From NCBI RefSeq assembly GCF_007655135.1, contig NC_045131.1:24598001-24662000 (forward strand): 64,000 nucleotides of DNA. Reading direction: 5' to 3'. Below, piece by piece: positions 51,065 through 63,332 of the stretch. Within the stretch, counting starts at the first letter, position 1. The number at the start of each line of letters is the position of its first letter. Made by a program: the position numbers and the translations under genes. The notes under the pieces were generated by a model. It did no database searches, was not told the DNA's origin, and saw nothing but the letters and a program-made list of their open reading frames with translations. This DNA is from Punica granatum (taxonomy: Eukaryota > Streptophyta > Magnoliopsida > Myrtales > Lythraceae).

Positions 51065-52030
51065 AAAATACACTTCCTCCCATGAGGTTTTGCGCCATGA
51101 AACTCTGCTTCATTCTTAATCAAAATAAACATTCCACTCCATTGACTTTGTTGACTTAATAAGATAAACTTCTTTTGACCCTCAACCTTTATTTTCTTTT
51201 CACTTTCATATTATCTTTGTTCTTTTGAATTACTTTGATCTTCAACGTTACACAATTTATTTGCTTTGATTATACTATTTGAATTTTCGATAAACTTATT
51301 AATGTGTAAAGTTTTTAAAAATAAAAAAAAATTAACTAAAAAAAGAAAAAGAAAAGAACAACTCGTCAACAACTATGAGAGCTCTCAACTGTCTAAAGTA
51401 AGGGTGTCCAACGACCAGACATCCACTCCTCGTGATTGATACCCAGAATCATTATATTTGACATTGAGAGATCATCCCCATATCGAACACTCATGTTTTG
51501 CAGTAAATGCCACCAACACACTCACGAAATTACAGACGACTGTTTTTATGGTTTATAACATTGGCCTAATTTTGAGATTTAAGAGGTCCTAATTTAAAAT
51601 GTCAATGTTACAAGTAGAGCCTCGCCAATGGCAAATAATCTGCCATAGGTAATTGAGCACCTTAATAATGACCGATGATCTCGAATAGAGTAGTTATGAG
51701 CATTATTTTTTTTTTATCTATTCTTTTATTTTCAAACTTTTTTCATCCATAAAAAATTTGCATGTCAACATATATATTGATGATTTAAATAATATGACCC
51801 AAACGTGGACTAACTATGTCATCTTGAAACAATGTTGAAAAATAGTATGAGTTAGGATAAAATTGAAAAACAAGTTAAAGATTAAGGACCAAAATAATTT
51901 TTCTGAATTAGGACAAGATTGACAACATGGTGGATTATCAATTTTACTATTAAGAATGAGGGAGGAGTGTCTATTTTAATCAAGATTAGGTTAGAGTATC
52001 ACTAGGCAAAACCTGAGGGGAGTGTATTTT
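51065..52030. mobile_element. TIR element, about 966 bp, non-coding
   Basis: The left end AAAATACACTTCCTCCCATG followed by AGGTTTTGC is mirrored at the right end by GCAAAACCTGAGGGG followed by AGTGTATTTT, and a second inverted stretch (CTTCATTCTTAATCAAAATA near 51108 against GATTAAAATAGACACTCCTC-like sequence on the other strand near 51983) lies further in. The CCTC-AGGTTTTG type of terminus is one I recall from Mutator-like plant elements. I see no clear target duplication and no transposase, so the superfamily is uncertain. Confidence 0.5.
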
Positions 52031-52071
52031 GATAAGGAAATTATATTGAGAGATTCTTGGGAAATCCGCGT

Positions 52072-52731
52072 GGCCATTTCGTCTGGTGTAGGCCATCCTT
52101 GAAGACTCTTCAGTTTGAATTTCTTTTTTGTCAACATGTACTCATGATTTGTATCTCTTAGTGAATGAAATTCCATTTTTTTTTTCATTCCATGAAATTC
52201 TTGAATTCTTCATTTATTTTCCAATCTTTCCTCCGCACGAAGTCCTCGGTTTAGAGAAATGCCAAAAGAACCCACAAGGATCTAATTGGCAAGCAAAGAA
52301 ACTCTCCAATTTTCGGAGAAAACGAAAAATGGAAATTGTCTTTTTTCCTTCACCGAAATCTGAAAACAGATTTTTGCCGACCACGGTGGGAGGCATATCC
52401 TTAAGTCGGAGAAGGATCTTGCACTAAAAGTCGGTATGTATATTGCGTTTTGGACACTCAAAAACAGTTACGTTAACCCAATTAACGGAGCTATCATGAA
52501 TTATTTTTCTAGTCCGATGAATTCCTCATTAATTCGGTCACGTGTTCTGATTCAAAATCAGACGTTTGAACTCTATTTCAAGCTCTGAACGCGTATAGGA
52601 AAAGCACAAAGGCATTAGAGGTCGAAACAGAATCTTTAATTCATCAGAATGGTGAAAAGCATCCCTTCAGATTTTCAGAACTCTGAAAAAACTCCCCTAA
52701 GCTCCTTAAAGAATCACTTCAGATTAGAAGT
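52072..52731. repeat. Duplicated segment, copy 1
   Basis: Collinear with 54191-55035, sharing landmarks such as CTTAGTGAATGAAATTCCA, TTCCTCCGCACGAAGTCC, TTCTGATTCAAAATCAGACG and AACTCCCCTAAGCTCC. The copies have many substitutions, so the duplication is old, or both are members of a dispersed repeat family. This copy lacks the MITE found in copy 2. Confidence 0.8.
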
Positions 52732-54190
52732 GTCTCCCTTCATCATTATACACGTGGCCATCAACGCCACTGTAAAAGTAACATTATTATATTATATATG
52801 GGTGAGAATTTAAAGTTAGATGCTTCGAATTCATCATGCTGGCTTGGTTCCCTGGCAAATAGATATATATACATAATGTATATATATGAGTTTATATGTG
52901 TGGATTTGAATTCTAACTATTCTAATTCAAGTTTCATAACGATATAAATCTGATGTTAGTCAATAATATCTATTTTGTCATCTTTGAAACTCCCTTTGCA
53001 GCACGTCTACGGTGTAATAGTTCTGAAAACACAGTTGAAATGTTTCTCCAAGAGTCACCGCCCCTCAAGTGGACCATCGTTATTACATTAATTTGAAATT
53101 GAACGTCTGCAAATTTATCATGGAATTGACGCTTCTAGTGGAGTAAAAATCTAGCTCGATTTTCACTCTGCTGGGGACATCTATTACCGATATAAATTTA
53201 ATTTCCCAAAAAATTCATCCGCAAACACATGTCAGCTCCTGATTGTGTTACAAGCCCATGAACATAATCATAATTCTCCAAAGAAACGAGCCTAAATTAT
53301 TCCTAGAAGGAGTAATATCGTTTCACCATGAGCAATCCCCCAGGTTCGAACTCAGAGATGATGCCAAATTCAATACGGCGACGTTTTACTGAGATCGAAC
53401 CGTTTGATCAAACCACATATATATGAATTTTGTGATAAATATTGAGTATGTCATCGTACTCGCAACATTGGATCATGCTTCCTCGACTGTATCCTTGGAA
53501 ATTCCCATGCGATTACAATCTTGGATGTGAGATAAATAAAGTGATATCTAGTAATTCCCTATTGTCTCAATTTGAGATAAGATGAAAGGCAACAAGGCTA
53601 GCAAGACGTGTTATTTTTGACATGTGGCCTTATCTTTAGGAGCAGTATCACAGTTTGCTCATATAAACCACTTCGTAGGTGGTTATTTGGATTTATCCAT
53701 TCAAAATTAACACGTTTTGCCCTTTTTTTTTATCCATTAAGCGGCTTTATGTGCAATTCACACACAATTGAGGAATAATTGCTCTGAGGTCTGCCTCTAT
53801 AAAGGGTGGTCAATGCTTCAGATGGACACACTTATCAATCAACTTTAACAGAATTATTTTGTAGCTTTCATCTTTGGCACCTCGCGGCCCCAATTTTAGA
53901 AGTAGATGTAATGTAAACGGTTCGAGCCAACGCTTTTTTGTGGTGGCAAGATGCGAGCAACCGATCCCTTGGTGGCAAGACGCGTCTTCAAACACTCGGA
54001 CAATCATACACCAGTGGTGGCCAACCTTGTCTTCAGTGACATCGGTCCTTTTAGTTTGAATCGTCCAGGAGGTTCGAGTTCAATCCCGCAGTCATTCGTC
54101 CGGACATCTCAACACGGTAGTGGTTCATCCCGTCCTTGACGGTTTGGTTGTCCCTAAGTCGAAGATCTCGGGCCTAAACTACATTAGCGT
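52732..54190. other. Intergenic DNA
   Basis: No gene. A (TA)-rich stretch lies at 52860-52890. Phrases such as GGTTCGAACTCAGAGATGAT (about 53344) look like the edges of a decayed transposon, but no matching end is found. Confidence 0.45.
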
Positions 54191-55035
54191 AGCCATTTCG
54201 TCCCATGTAGACCATCCTCGAAGACTCTTTGATTTGAATTTCTTTTTTATCAACATTTATTCGTGGTTTGCATCTCTTAGTGAATGAAATTCCACTTTTG
54301 TTCATTCCATCAAACTCTTGAGGTCTTCATTTATTTTTCAATTCCTTCCTCCGCACGAAGTCCCTAGTTTAGAGGAATGTCGAAAGAACCCACATGGATT
54401 TAAGTGGAGGAAAAATAAATTCTTCCATTTTAATTGGAAAATCAGAAATTGCCTTTCTTCCTTCATCGAAATCCGAAAATAGATTTTTAGTGACCACAGC
54501 GGGAGGCATATCTTTATGCCGGAGAAGGATCTCGCACCAAGAGTAGGTGTGTATATCACATTTTGGACACTCGAAACGGTTTCATTAACCCAATTAATAG
54601 AGCTATCTGGAATTATTTTTTTAGTCCGGTGTGTTCCTCATTATTTTGGCAATGGGTTCTGATTCGAAATCAGACGTTGAAACTCTACTCCGAGTTCTAA
54701 ACGCGCATAGTCAAAACATAAAGACATCATACGTTCGAAACAGAATTTGTAACTCATCAGAATTATGAGAAGCATCGCCTCATATTTTCTAAACGGTGTG
54801 TTTGGCTTCAGAGTTAAAGTAATTTTGATTTTGATTGTGGAAAAGGACAAATGATTGTGTAGTGTGTTGAGTTAAAATTATAGTTAAAATTTTTGACTTG
54901 GGAAATGTATATTTTTATTGTGTAGTGTGTTGAGTTACAGTTAAAGTTAAAATTTTTGTGATTTTAACTGCGAAACCAAACGGAGCATCATAATTTTGAA
55001 GAAACTCCCCTAAACTCCTGAAAAAATCACTCTCA
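54191..55035. repeat. Duplicated segment, copy 2, with a MITE inserted
   Basis: Second copy of the segment at 52072-52731, about 0.2 kb longer because of an insertion at about 54795-54986. Frames in it are broken in both copies, so no protein can be assigned. Confidence 0.8.
54795..54986. mobile_element. MITE with GTTTGG-type inverted ends, about 190 bp
   Basis: The left end GGTGTGTTTGGCTTCAGAGT is approximately mirrored by the right end (reverse complement GCTCCGTTTGGTTTCGCAGT). The interior contains two copies of GTGTAGTGTGTTGAGTTA about 60 bp apart. The paralogous segment at 52.7 kb lacks it, giving an empty site. Near-repeats TCATATTTT and TCATAATTTT flank it and may be the target duplication; the exact boundaries are not certain. 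Confidence 0.6.
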
Positions 55036-55059
55036 CATGAACTAGATTAATGATGTAAA

Positions 55060-56350
55060 CTCAATTTAAAATTGGATTTAATTTATCGCGATATCGGGCC
55101 CGAACTGTTTAGGATAGACATTTTTGTGACTTGATACGTAAATTGGGAAGAACTCGAGAATTTGAGTGCGATCTGAATCGGGAAAGCGATTGTGTAGCCA
55201 ACACAGACCCGACCCGACCGGACCTTTGGGACCTAAGTGGGTCGCTTGGGTCGGGCCAGGCCGTTGTGGTAGTCTGACAACTAATGCAGGCTTGATTCAA
55301 CCCGTTGCGCCTATTTCAGCCTATATGGCTCGGTAAAGGCCCATTGGGCTGAACCGAGTCTCCTTTCCCATTTTTAAAATTAAATTGGACTTAAAATGTT
55401 TTATCCTCGATTATAACCGTTTTGTCACAGTTTCAGTAATTAAATCCGATTTTGACGGAGATGTGTCAAGTTCACAGTGAGCATGAGATGATATTGGCCC
55501 ACCTGCGTTAATCTCAAAATTGAAATTATTTTTCCTTTCTTTGATGTACGCTCGAGTGATTTAGGTTGGAAAGAGAGATAAACGAGAGGATTTAGCGTTT
55601 TATGTATTTGGGTTGGGTAGGCGAGAACGAGCGAAAACTCATTTCTTTCTGTTCGATCAGAATTGTAAGAATCCCGGGCTTAACGGTGTAAGGTCTCGAG
55701 AGATACGAGGATTGTGCTAAGTGGATTATTTTGATCATGAGGGTGGTGGCCCATGGAATGAACCTGTTAGGCTTAGGATAATTCACTCGATTCGAGAGTA
55801 AAATCGATATTCAAGAAGCATGTTGTCTAGGCCCACATTCAATTTGACTGAATATATCATGAAAAAATCGAAAGACGCATGTTGAGTCACATTTCTAGTG
55901 CTTAGGCCTATTGATATTTGCAATTTGTTAATTGGATTAAGCCTAATCATTAGTAATCTCATACTCACCTAAAAGTAATGAGCAAGGCATATTATGCATT
56001 TAAGCCACCCTCTCGTGATTTGAAATCGTCCATTCAGCCTTATTCTCCCGTTTTCCATTTTGGAGTCAAATTGTATGAGATGTACGGAGGCTTAATCCCA
56101 GGGCCTTAATCACAGGGTAAACAGGTTAAAATATGACAACCCATAGACATGTGGAGTACCAATTCTTGGGCAATCGAGAAAACTCGATCGTAATGGGACG
56201 TCGAACCCGAAACTCTGCTTCTGTAAGACCATGACCTTAATAGACCTAGGAGGTATAAATATATCCCTTAGACTCGAGCGACTCATTGACCCTAGATCTT
56301 CGGATCTAAAACAGATGGTGGTGACTCCCGACTCGTGCTTAATCTCGCGT
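55060..56350 (+). mobile_element. Ancient LTR relic of the A/B superfamily
   Basis: Landmarks typical of the A and B LTR tails recur in order but heavily changed: GTAAGAATCCCGGGCTTAAC near 55667, TAGGAGGTATAAATATATCC, CTTAGACTCGAGCGACTCAT near 56267, and AACAGATGGTGGTGACTCCC near 56309. There is no clean terminus. Frames within it have no features. Confidence 0.5.
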
Positions 56351-56561
56351 CACCCTGTTCCTTTCTTCTTGAAGTGCTGGATCACCATCCGCACAAATGC
56401 CTTCTTCGTTCTCTTGATTTCCTTTCTCCAGGAGTCTCTAACTCTATTTTTTCTATTTCACCATGTATATTTATATCCAACGTAATTTTTTCGAATATTT
56501 TTGTTGTAAGGTAATCAAACTTCCTTTGAAAATATTTGCTCTTCGATATCCTCCAATTCTG

Positions 56562-56627
56562 TGTACACACACGCACGCGCGCACATATATATATATATAT
56601 ATATATGTATTTATAGAGAGAGAGAGT
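56562..56627. repeat. Compound microsatellite (AC/GC/TA/GA)
   Basis: A run of ACACACACGCACGCGCGCAC followed by an (AT)n tract and, after a short gap, (AG)n. Confidence 0.85.
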
Positions 56628-56639
56628 TGGTATGCATAA

Positions 56640-57420
56640 AATGATTTCTTCAATTATCTCAATGCAGTTTAGGAATTCTCTATCTTTTGTACATATATTA
56701 AATTTAATTACATTTCTATTATTGACTTGCCTATTCAAAAATTAATTTTAATAACGGTGTTTCTTGCTTTTGCATAATAGATTTTTTTTTCAATTTATTT
56801 TAATACTGTACTAGAACTCGTTATGCTCAAATTTATTAAATAATTTATTAGGCAACCTTGATATATCTATTAACTATCCGTAGCTATTAATTATTCTAAA
56901 AAAAAAAAAAAAACGTAGATCGCTTTTCATGCTTTTTTTTTTTTTACATGTAAAGTGACTAATCGGTTGCCAATTGTGGTAGATGATTCCTAGAAGACAA
57001 TACACAATTAGGCCTGTAACGCTGAGCCCAGGACAAACATCCTACCCCGCCCCCTGCCTGCCCTACCCTGCCCCAATGGACTGATTTGGCCACCGCCGCT
57101 TCCATCATGCATCCACTTTTTCTCTTCTACCACTCTCCACATATGGCGGTCCTGTTATGGGAGTTTCTAAATAGTAGTTCATACCTTCATCCTATTGGTT
57201 GGCTATCTCCTCAAGACAGAAGCATTCTTCCCCCGTCAAGAGCGGAAATTTTCAGGAATAAAAATTTTACGAATCTCCACCAACGTGTTTAAAATGGAAT
57301 GCCCCCTCTCATTGCTCTTCTCTCGGTTCGTGCTCTCTCTGAGTCTCCTTCTTTCCCTGTACAAATTGTCATGTTTCTTTTCACCTTGATCTGTTTTTTC
57401 TTCATCGTACCCGAATAAAC
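56640..57420. other. AT-rich intergenic DNA
   Basis: No gene. Long A and T runs at about 56898 and 56933. The stretch 57040-57080 is unusually C-rich (CCCCGCCCCCTGCCTGCCCT) without a gene-like context. Confidence 0.45.
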
Positions 57421-57539
57421 AACATTTTCGCAGTTGTTTCTAATAAAAGAGATGATACGAAATCATAGTATACCATTTTTATTTGTTGTATTTTAGGCAT
57501 GTATATATTGATCACATTTATGTATTTCCTTTAGGTATC

Positions 57540-57850
57540 TCCATGCAGTGCCTATATATATTTGAATACAGTCTACCTCACAAGTTGAGTGAGGATTGAG
57601 CCATACGTTCTATCCAACCTTTGATGGTATAAGAGCCCCAAATTAGGCAATACCATACCTCTCAATCTGATTCTCCACAGCCTTCTGCACACCTTTCTTT
57701 GCTCCAATGGATGATAATTCTGCATCCTGATCTTCCACTATCACTCTTCCCTCCTCCTTCCCCCCTATTCCTATCAAATTAAATGACAGGAACTATTTAT
57801 TCTGGAAAGCCAAAAACAACTGCCATATTAAATATATACTAATTATTTAG
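57540..57850 (+). mobile_element. Ty1/Copia 5' relic (primer site plus gag start)
   Basis: TGGTATAAGAGC at 57624-57635 differs by one base from TGGTATCAGAGC, the tRNA-Met primer site of many plant Copia elements. About 140 bp downstream, a frame reads IKLNDRNYLFWKAKNN, the typical opening of the Copia gag domain (a KL...NYLxWK pattern). It then breaks off in AT-rich DNA near 57840. Upstream sequence would be the LTR end, but its border is not clear. Confidence 0.6.
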
Positions 57851-58218
57851 TTGAATGCGCTCATAAAAAAAATATTACAAGCAAGTACCAAAACTTAATA
57901 AAAAAAAGTTACTTAGATATTTTTACAAATCTTATTCTACATTATATAAGTTCGTTTTACATTTTTATATAACTAGTTCACAACTTTTTAGTGAAATTCT
58001 AAATTTTGCTTATTCTTTTTTTCTTTCGTGAAGTAAAACTGTATCTATTTTAATGTAGTATCTCTATATAGTCTGATTATTGTATTTTATTTTTACAACT
58101 AACAACTATCTAATCATTTGGCGAGTTAAATCAGGAGGGGAACAAATTACTCACTCTAATCTTCATGGTCATGGGCACGGAACGGTGAAGAGAAATCCTT
58201 CCTGCAACGTGCAATAAA

Positions 58219-58219
<1 letters not shown>

Positions 58220-58255
<36 letters not shown>
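58220..58255. repeat. (TA)n microsatellite
   Basis: Uninterrupted TA dinucleotides, likely length-variable. Confidence 0.9.
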
Positions 58256-58257
<2 letters not shown>

Positions 58258-58938
58258 CAAGCAAAATAAATATACTTGAATTTTAATTTTTAGCATGCCT
58301 TTTGGATATCTTGAGTGAGTTTTGCACAATAGGACAATTTTTTTTATGGATTTAACTATCACTGATGTGGGGTTCTATTTTTTTTATCAATTAAGCCTTT
58401 CAGAAAATCAAATTGAAAGCAAAATGAACAAATCTTTAATAAGGACATGCATACGTGTATATAAGCTTCCTACCCTCATATTTATACATAATTATGACAC
58501 TGATTTCATGACTTATATTATCGAAATTTTGAAATCAAAATACAAATGACCAGAACTGAAAAAAAATGCATCGGGAAAAACTTAAAAGATTGAAAGTAAC
58601 TAAGTTCACATTATAAAGGGAATAAAAAATATTCACTCATAATTTATGTGACACTAGAGTTGACTGTTTAATAATAATTTTTGTTTCTTTAATGAAATTG
58701 AGAAAGATGGTCATAAAAGCACAAAATATTAATAAATAAATATTTAAAATATTCAGTTTGAGGAATATTGATAAGAATTGACAAAAATATTCTAAACATT
58801 TATGTAAAGAAAATAAGTAGGAGAATATATAATGCGAATTTTAAAATGATTCAATTATTCTAAAATTAATTAATTATTTTATTACTAGAGTGAAGTCAAT
58901 AAAAACCATATAAGTTTATATATATAGATATGAGTCTA

Positions 58939-58965
58939 TTAGCGAACCCGTGAACTGCACGAGCA
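58939..58965 (-). mobile_element. Helitron-like 3' terminus (minus strand)
   Basis: On the minus strand CTCGTGCAGTTCACGGG can form a 6-bp hairpin; it is followed by TTCG and the terminal CTAA, and the next base is T, as expected for a Helitron 3' end inserted at an A/T site. The body would lie to the right (58966 onward). No 5' end or RepHel coding sequence is seen. Confidence 0.4.
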
Positions 58966-59164
58966 AAAACTTGTTTATTATATAAATATACATCCATCTA
59001 ATAATGCTTTTATCAATATTTTTTGAAATATCAGAACGCTAATTATTAGGCAACTATAGCTTATTTTAATTAAAAAAGATATTAAAAGATTTGTTAATAC
59101 AATCAAAGTTTTGTACACGGGGAATGAAAAGGAGATGTTACTGTCAATATTATTCTTATAAAAG

Positions 59165-59192
59165 CTAGTTGATACTCGCGCATTGCGCGATA
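59165..59192 (-). mobile_element. Helitron-like 3' terminus (minus strand), second
   Basis: Minus-strand sequence TCGCGCAATGCGCGA forms a perfect 6-bp hairpin, followed by GTATCAA and CTAG. The next base is C rather than T, a deviation from the consensus. It marks the start of the 0.2-kb direct repeat to its right. Confidence 0.4.
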
Positions 59193-59584
59193 ATTATTTG
59201 TCAATTTTTATACCAAAAGATTAGATAATTAATACATATTACAATAGATGAATGAATATAAATAGAACAATGAGGCTAAAATTATATATTTTATCGAATG
59301 CAAATGATAAAAATATTTTGATGAGAGTAAAAATATTAGAAATCATGACCATGACAAACAAATACATATAATAGTCTTACTCAGGCGTTTTGTGATAATA
59401 ATTAATCACTTTTTATATAAAAACTTAAATAATTAATGCATATTCCAACTTAGGAATGAATACACATAGAATAATGAACCTAAAACTATGTATTTTATCG
59501 AATGTACACAATAAATATATTGTGAATGAGAGGAAAAAATTAGAAATCATGTCCATACGACAAATAACTAATATAATAGTCTTA
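59172..59584. repeat. Direct repeat, about 204-bp period, two copies
   Basis: The segment containing AATGAATA...AGAACAATGA, TATTTTATCGAATG, TTAGAAATCATG and AATATAATAGTCTTA-like text occurs twice in succession (about 59172-59380 and 59381-59584), each beginning with a short GC-containing palindrome that has decayed in the second copy. Confidence 0.75.
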
Positions 59585-60406
59585 TGAAAATGAAATAAAA
59601 TATATATAGATAGATACATATGAAGAGGGCAGTATCACATAGAGGTTTTAATATAAAGAAAATTACAGTGATCGGTAAAAGATGATGTATTAAATGAATT
59701 TTCTTGTATCCTATTTGTAGGATGCATAGCAACATTAAACTTAGACAAATCACATACTTTGAGAAATCTTTTCAATTATCAAGAAATATTATTACATACA
59801 AAGGATATAGACAAATATAAGAAAGATGTTAGATATAACGCAAATGAAATGTTGTAAGAGTTCATTTAACCGAAATTAAAAAGTTAGTTGATATGGAGCT
59901 GAGGGTTTGTGATTTGACTTACGTGGCGCAACCACGTCTCCACTTGCCGGCTTTTATATGTTATAATTGATAATTGATTTTATAAATATGTGTTTTATTA
60001 AAATCTATGCTAACCTTCCAATTTGCTTTCAAATATAAGCAACTTTATATTCATTTATGCTATATGTAGTCATATTTTATTGATCATATTAAAAGCACTC
60101 TCGTTTTATAAATATGTTTATATTAAATCTAAAAAGTACTTATCCAAATAAAAATAAATTGGGAAAAAGGTATGTACTTTCAACTTAAATAAAATAAATT
60201 TTTGCATAATTCTAAAATAGAACTATGATGTATTATATGAAAATTGTAAATGTATTCTTTTTCCTAATTTTGAGAATAAGTAACTCAGTCAAAATCCCAT
60301 GGAATATACGACTAAAAATCACTAGTTTAATTGGAAGTGATATGTTACATCTTGGAGACCATAATTCAACCAAAAAATACCAACAAAAAGATTGATATGC
60401 AAGTAA

Positions 60407-61755
<1,349 letters not shown>

Positions 61756-61950
61756 ACATGGAATTGCCGGGGGCTCACGGCTTTGAACTCTCCCCTTTCT
61801 TTTCTTTGAGGTGTTTTAATAGGGAAACTGGCTAACTCGTATTTTGTACTGCGATCCATTTTGATGGATGACGCTTATCAGCCATCAGATTAAGCATTCA
61901 TGTGAGGAAGAAGCTGTTTGAGTTGTTATCTTTTTTATGACTTCCGATCA
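61756..61950 (+). other. RPS30 3' untranslated region (approximate)
   Basis: T-rich sequence following the TAA, with TTTTGTACTG near 61839 and no further coding. The border with the convergent pollen-protein gene is not defined. Confidence 0.4.
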
Positions 61951-62124
61951 TTCTATCACGACACTGTCTTTGTTTTCGTTTGAAACCGAAGGGAAATTAT
62001 TCACTCTGACCATAGAATACCTAAGAGTAATATAGGGGATTTCGAAAAATGACATACACAAGTGAAAACTTGGAACTCTTGTACATACGAGGAACAACGG
62101 CCAACATGCTAGCATTACATTAGC

Positions 62125-62198
62125 ATATCGACTACCACGAAGTAAAAAGTAAAAGAACTGAATATCGACTACCACGAAGTAGAGAGTAAGAGGACTGA
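62125..62198. repeat. 37-bp tandem duplication
   Basis: ATATCGACTACCACGAAGTA and the following GTAAAAGAACTGA-like text are present twice, starting at 62125 and 62162. Confidence 0.85.
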
Positions 62199-62294
62199 AT
62201 TTTGCCCGCTCTACAAATCCAAGCTTCCAAATGCTTGGTTATTTGGGTACAAAAACCCCCTTCTCCTAACTAACATACAACATACTAATTTATT

Positions 62295-62588
62295 TGAGTA
62301 GAATACCACTGTTGTCATCCATTTATTCATTAGTAATCATTTTTGTTTCTGACATATTTTTGCCATCAATTAGCCTTAAACGTTGGCATTCCATTTACTA
62401 TTTATACTCGTTAACCTCCGTGACAGAAAATTCATGGACGGTATTATATTTTCTGTTACTTTTTCGTTACAGAAGGGTATAAATGGTAGACGAAATGCCA
62501 ACGCTTGGGGCTAATTGGTGGCAAAAATATGTCAGGATAAAAACGGTTACTAATAAATAAGCGGATGGCGATAGTAGTAATCTACTCA
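62295..62588. mobile_element. Foldback MITE, 294 bp, directly after the Ole e 1-like gene
   Basis: The left arm (starting TGAGTAGAATACCACTGTTG) and the reverse complement of the right end (TGAGTAGATTACTACTATCG) match, and the match runs inward for over 100 bp through CTGACATATTTTTGCCA and CGTTGGCATT. The element therefore forms an almost complete hairpin. Both sides carry ATTTATT (62288-62294 and 62589-62595), a 7-bp direct repeat that may be 9 bp if it overlaps the ends, in line with a Mutator-like origin. It has no coding capacity and ends 51 bp from the stop codon of the gene at 62640. Confidence 0.8.
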
Positions 62589-62639
62589 ATTTATTTATAT
62601 ACAAAAATATAGGCATCGATGATGTCTATGTGCCCTTGT

Positions 62640-63332
62640 TTATGCAACACTATCAGCAATCATGCCGAGCTCCCTGAGTACCTCAGCGCACTCCGGGAGG
62701 GGGTCCTTCTTCATGAAACCGAGGGGATTTGCAATTCGAACGGGAGAGGAGATGCCGTTGTTGGACGTGAGATTGATCTTGGCGCTCTTCCTCAAGTACG
62801 TGTCCTGGCTGACCTCATCGCACCCTTCCATGTTGCTCTTTACGAGTACGATCTCACATATCTCGTCCTCGTGCTCGCCGTCCACCGGGAGGTGGTATGT
62901 TCCGTTTGCACCAGTGGTGCCGTTGACGCTGTATGTCAGGCTCCCGCCTTCACGATCTCTGCACTCGAGGCGCACCTTGGCCCCTGAAAAAAATATCAGA
63001 GTAGTTGCTACATTAGATTGCTTCGCGATAACTTCCTAAATTAAGATATACTGTGTCGACCATTCAGGGAATGAGAGTTTTGCTAATCCTCCATTACCGA
63101 AGCCGTAATTTCACGAATGGTACATCGAAATCAATATGTTCTTGTTTTTGCGGCTCCTGCTCATACCTTCCATATACTCGCTGACTCTGGTTTCGAACTG
63201 CGTGCGGCAGGTGTCGCAGTAGACCCTGCCCTCCACAAAGAAGCGAGAATCGGCAAGAGTGGTCTCGACCAGGAGGGACAAGAAGCAGACAGCTGAGGCC
63301 AGGAGGACGATTGCGTTCAACGATTTGGCCAT
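62640..63332 (-). CDS. Secreted pollen Ole e 1-like protein, 169 aa, two exons
   Basis: Ole e 1-like proteins are small secreted, disulfide-bonded proteins of pollen and other tissues (LAT52 and C13 are known members) with roles in pollen hydration and tube growth; many are allergens. Exon 1 is 63167-63332 and exon 2 is 62640-62983, joined inside a Gly codon with GT-AG borders. The protein starts MAKSLNAIVLLASAVCFLSL, a signal peptide with likely cleavage near residues 26-28. The mature chain has six cysteines (39, 42, 63, 98, 110, 154) in family positions, with FVEGRVYCDTC, EGAKVRLECR and LGFMKKDPLPEC as hallmarks. N-glycosylation sequons lie at N76, N82 and N126. An ATG eight codons upstream is in frame, but MAKS gives the proper signal peptide. 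It is convergent with RPS30. No unambiguous TATA box is visible. Confidence 0.93.

Larger units (their letters stand above)
57851..60400. other. AT-rich intergenic spacer with transposon fragments
   Basis: No gene recognised. It includes a (TA)n tract at about 58220-58255, Helitron-like ends near 58939 and 59165, and a 0.2-kb direct repeat at 59172-59584. Frames such as 58322-58549 are without features. Confidence 0.5.

Noticed and set aside
53344..53400. GGTTCGAACTC resembling a tRNA B box
   Set aside because: No A box or cloverleaf-compatible arms at the right distances.
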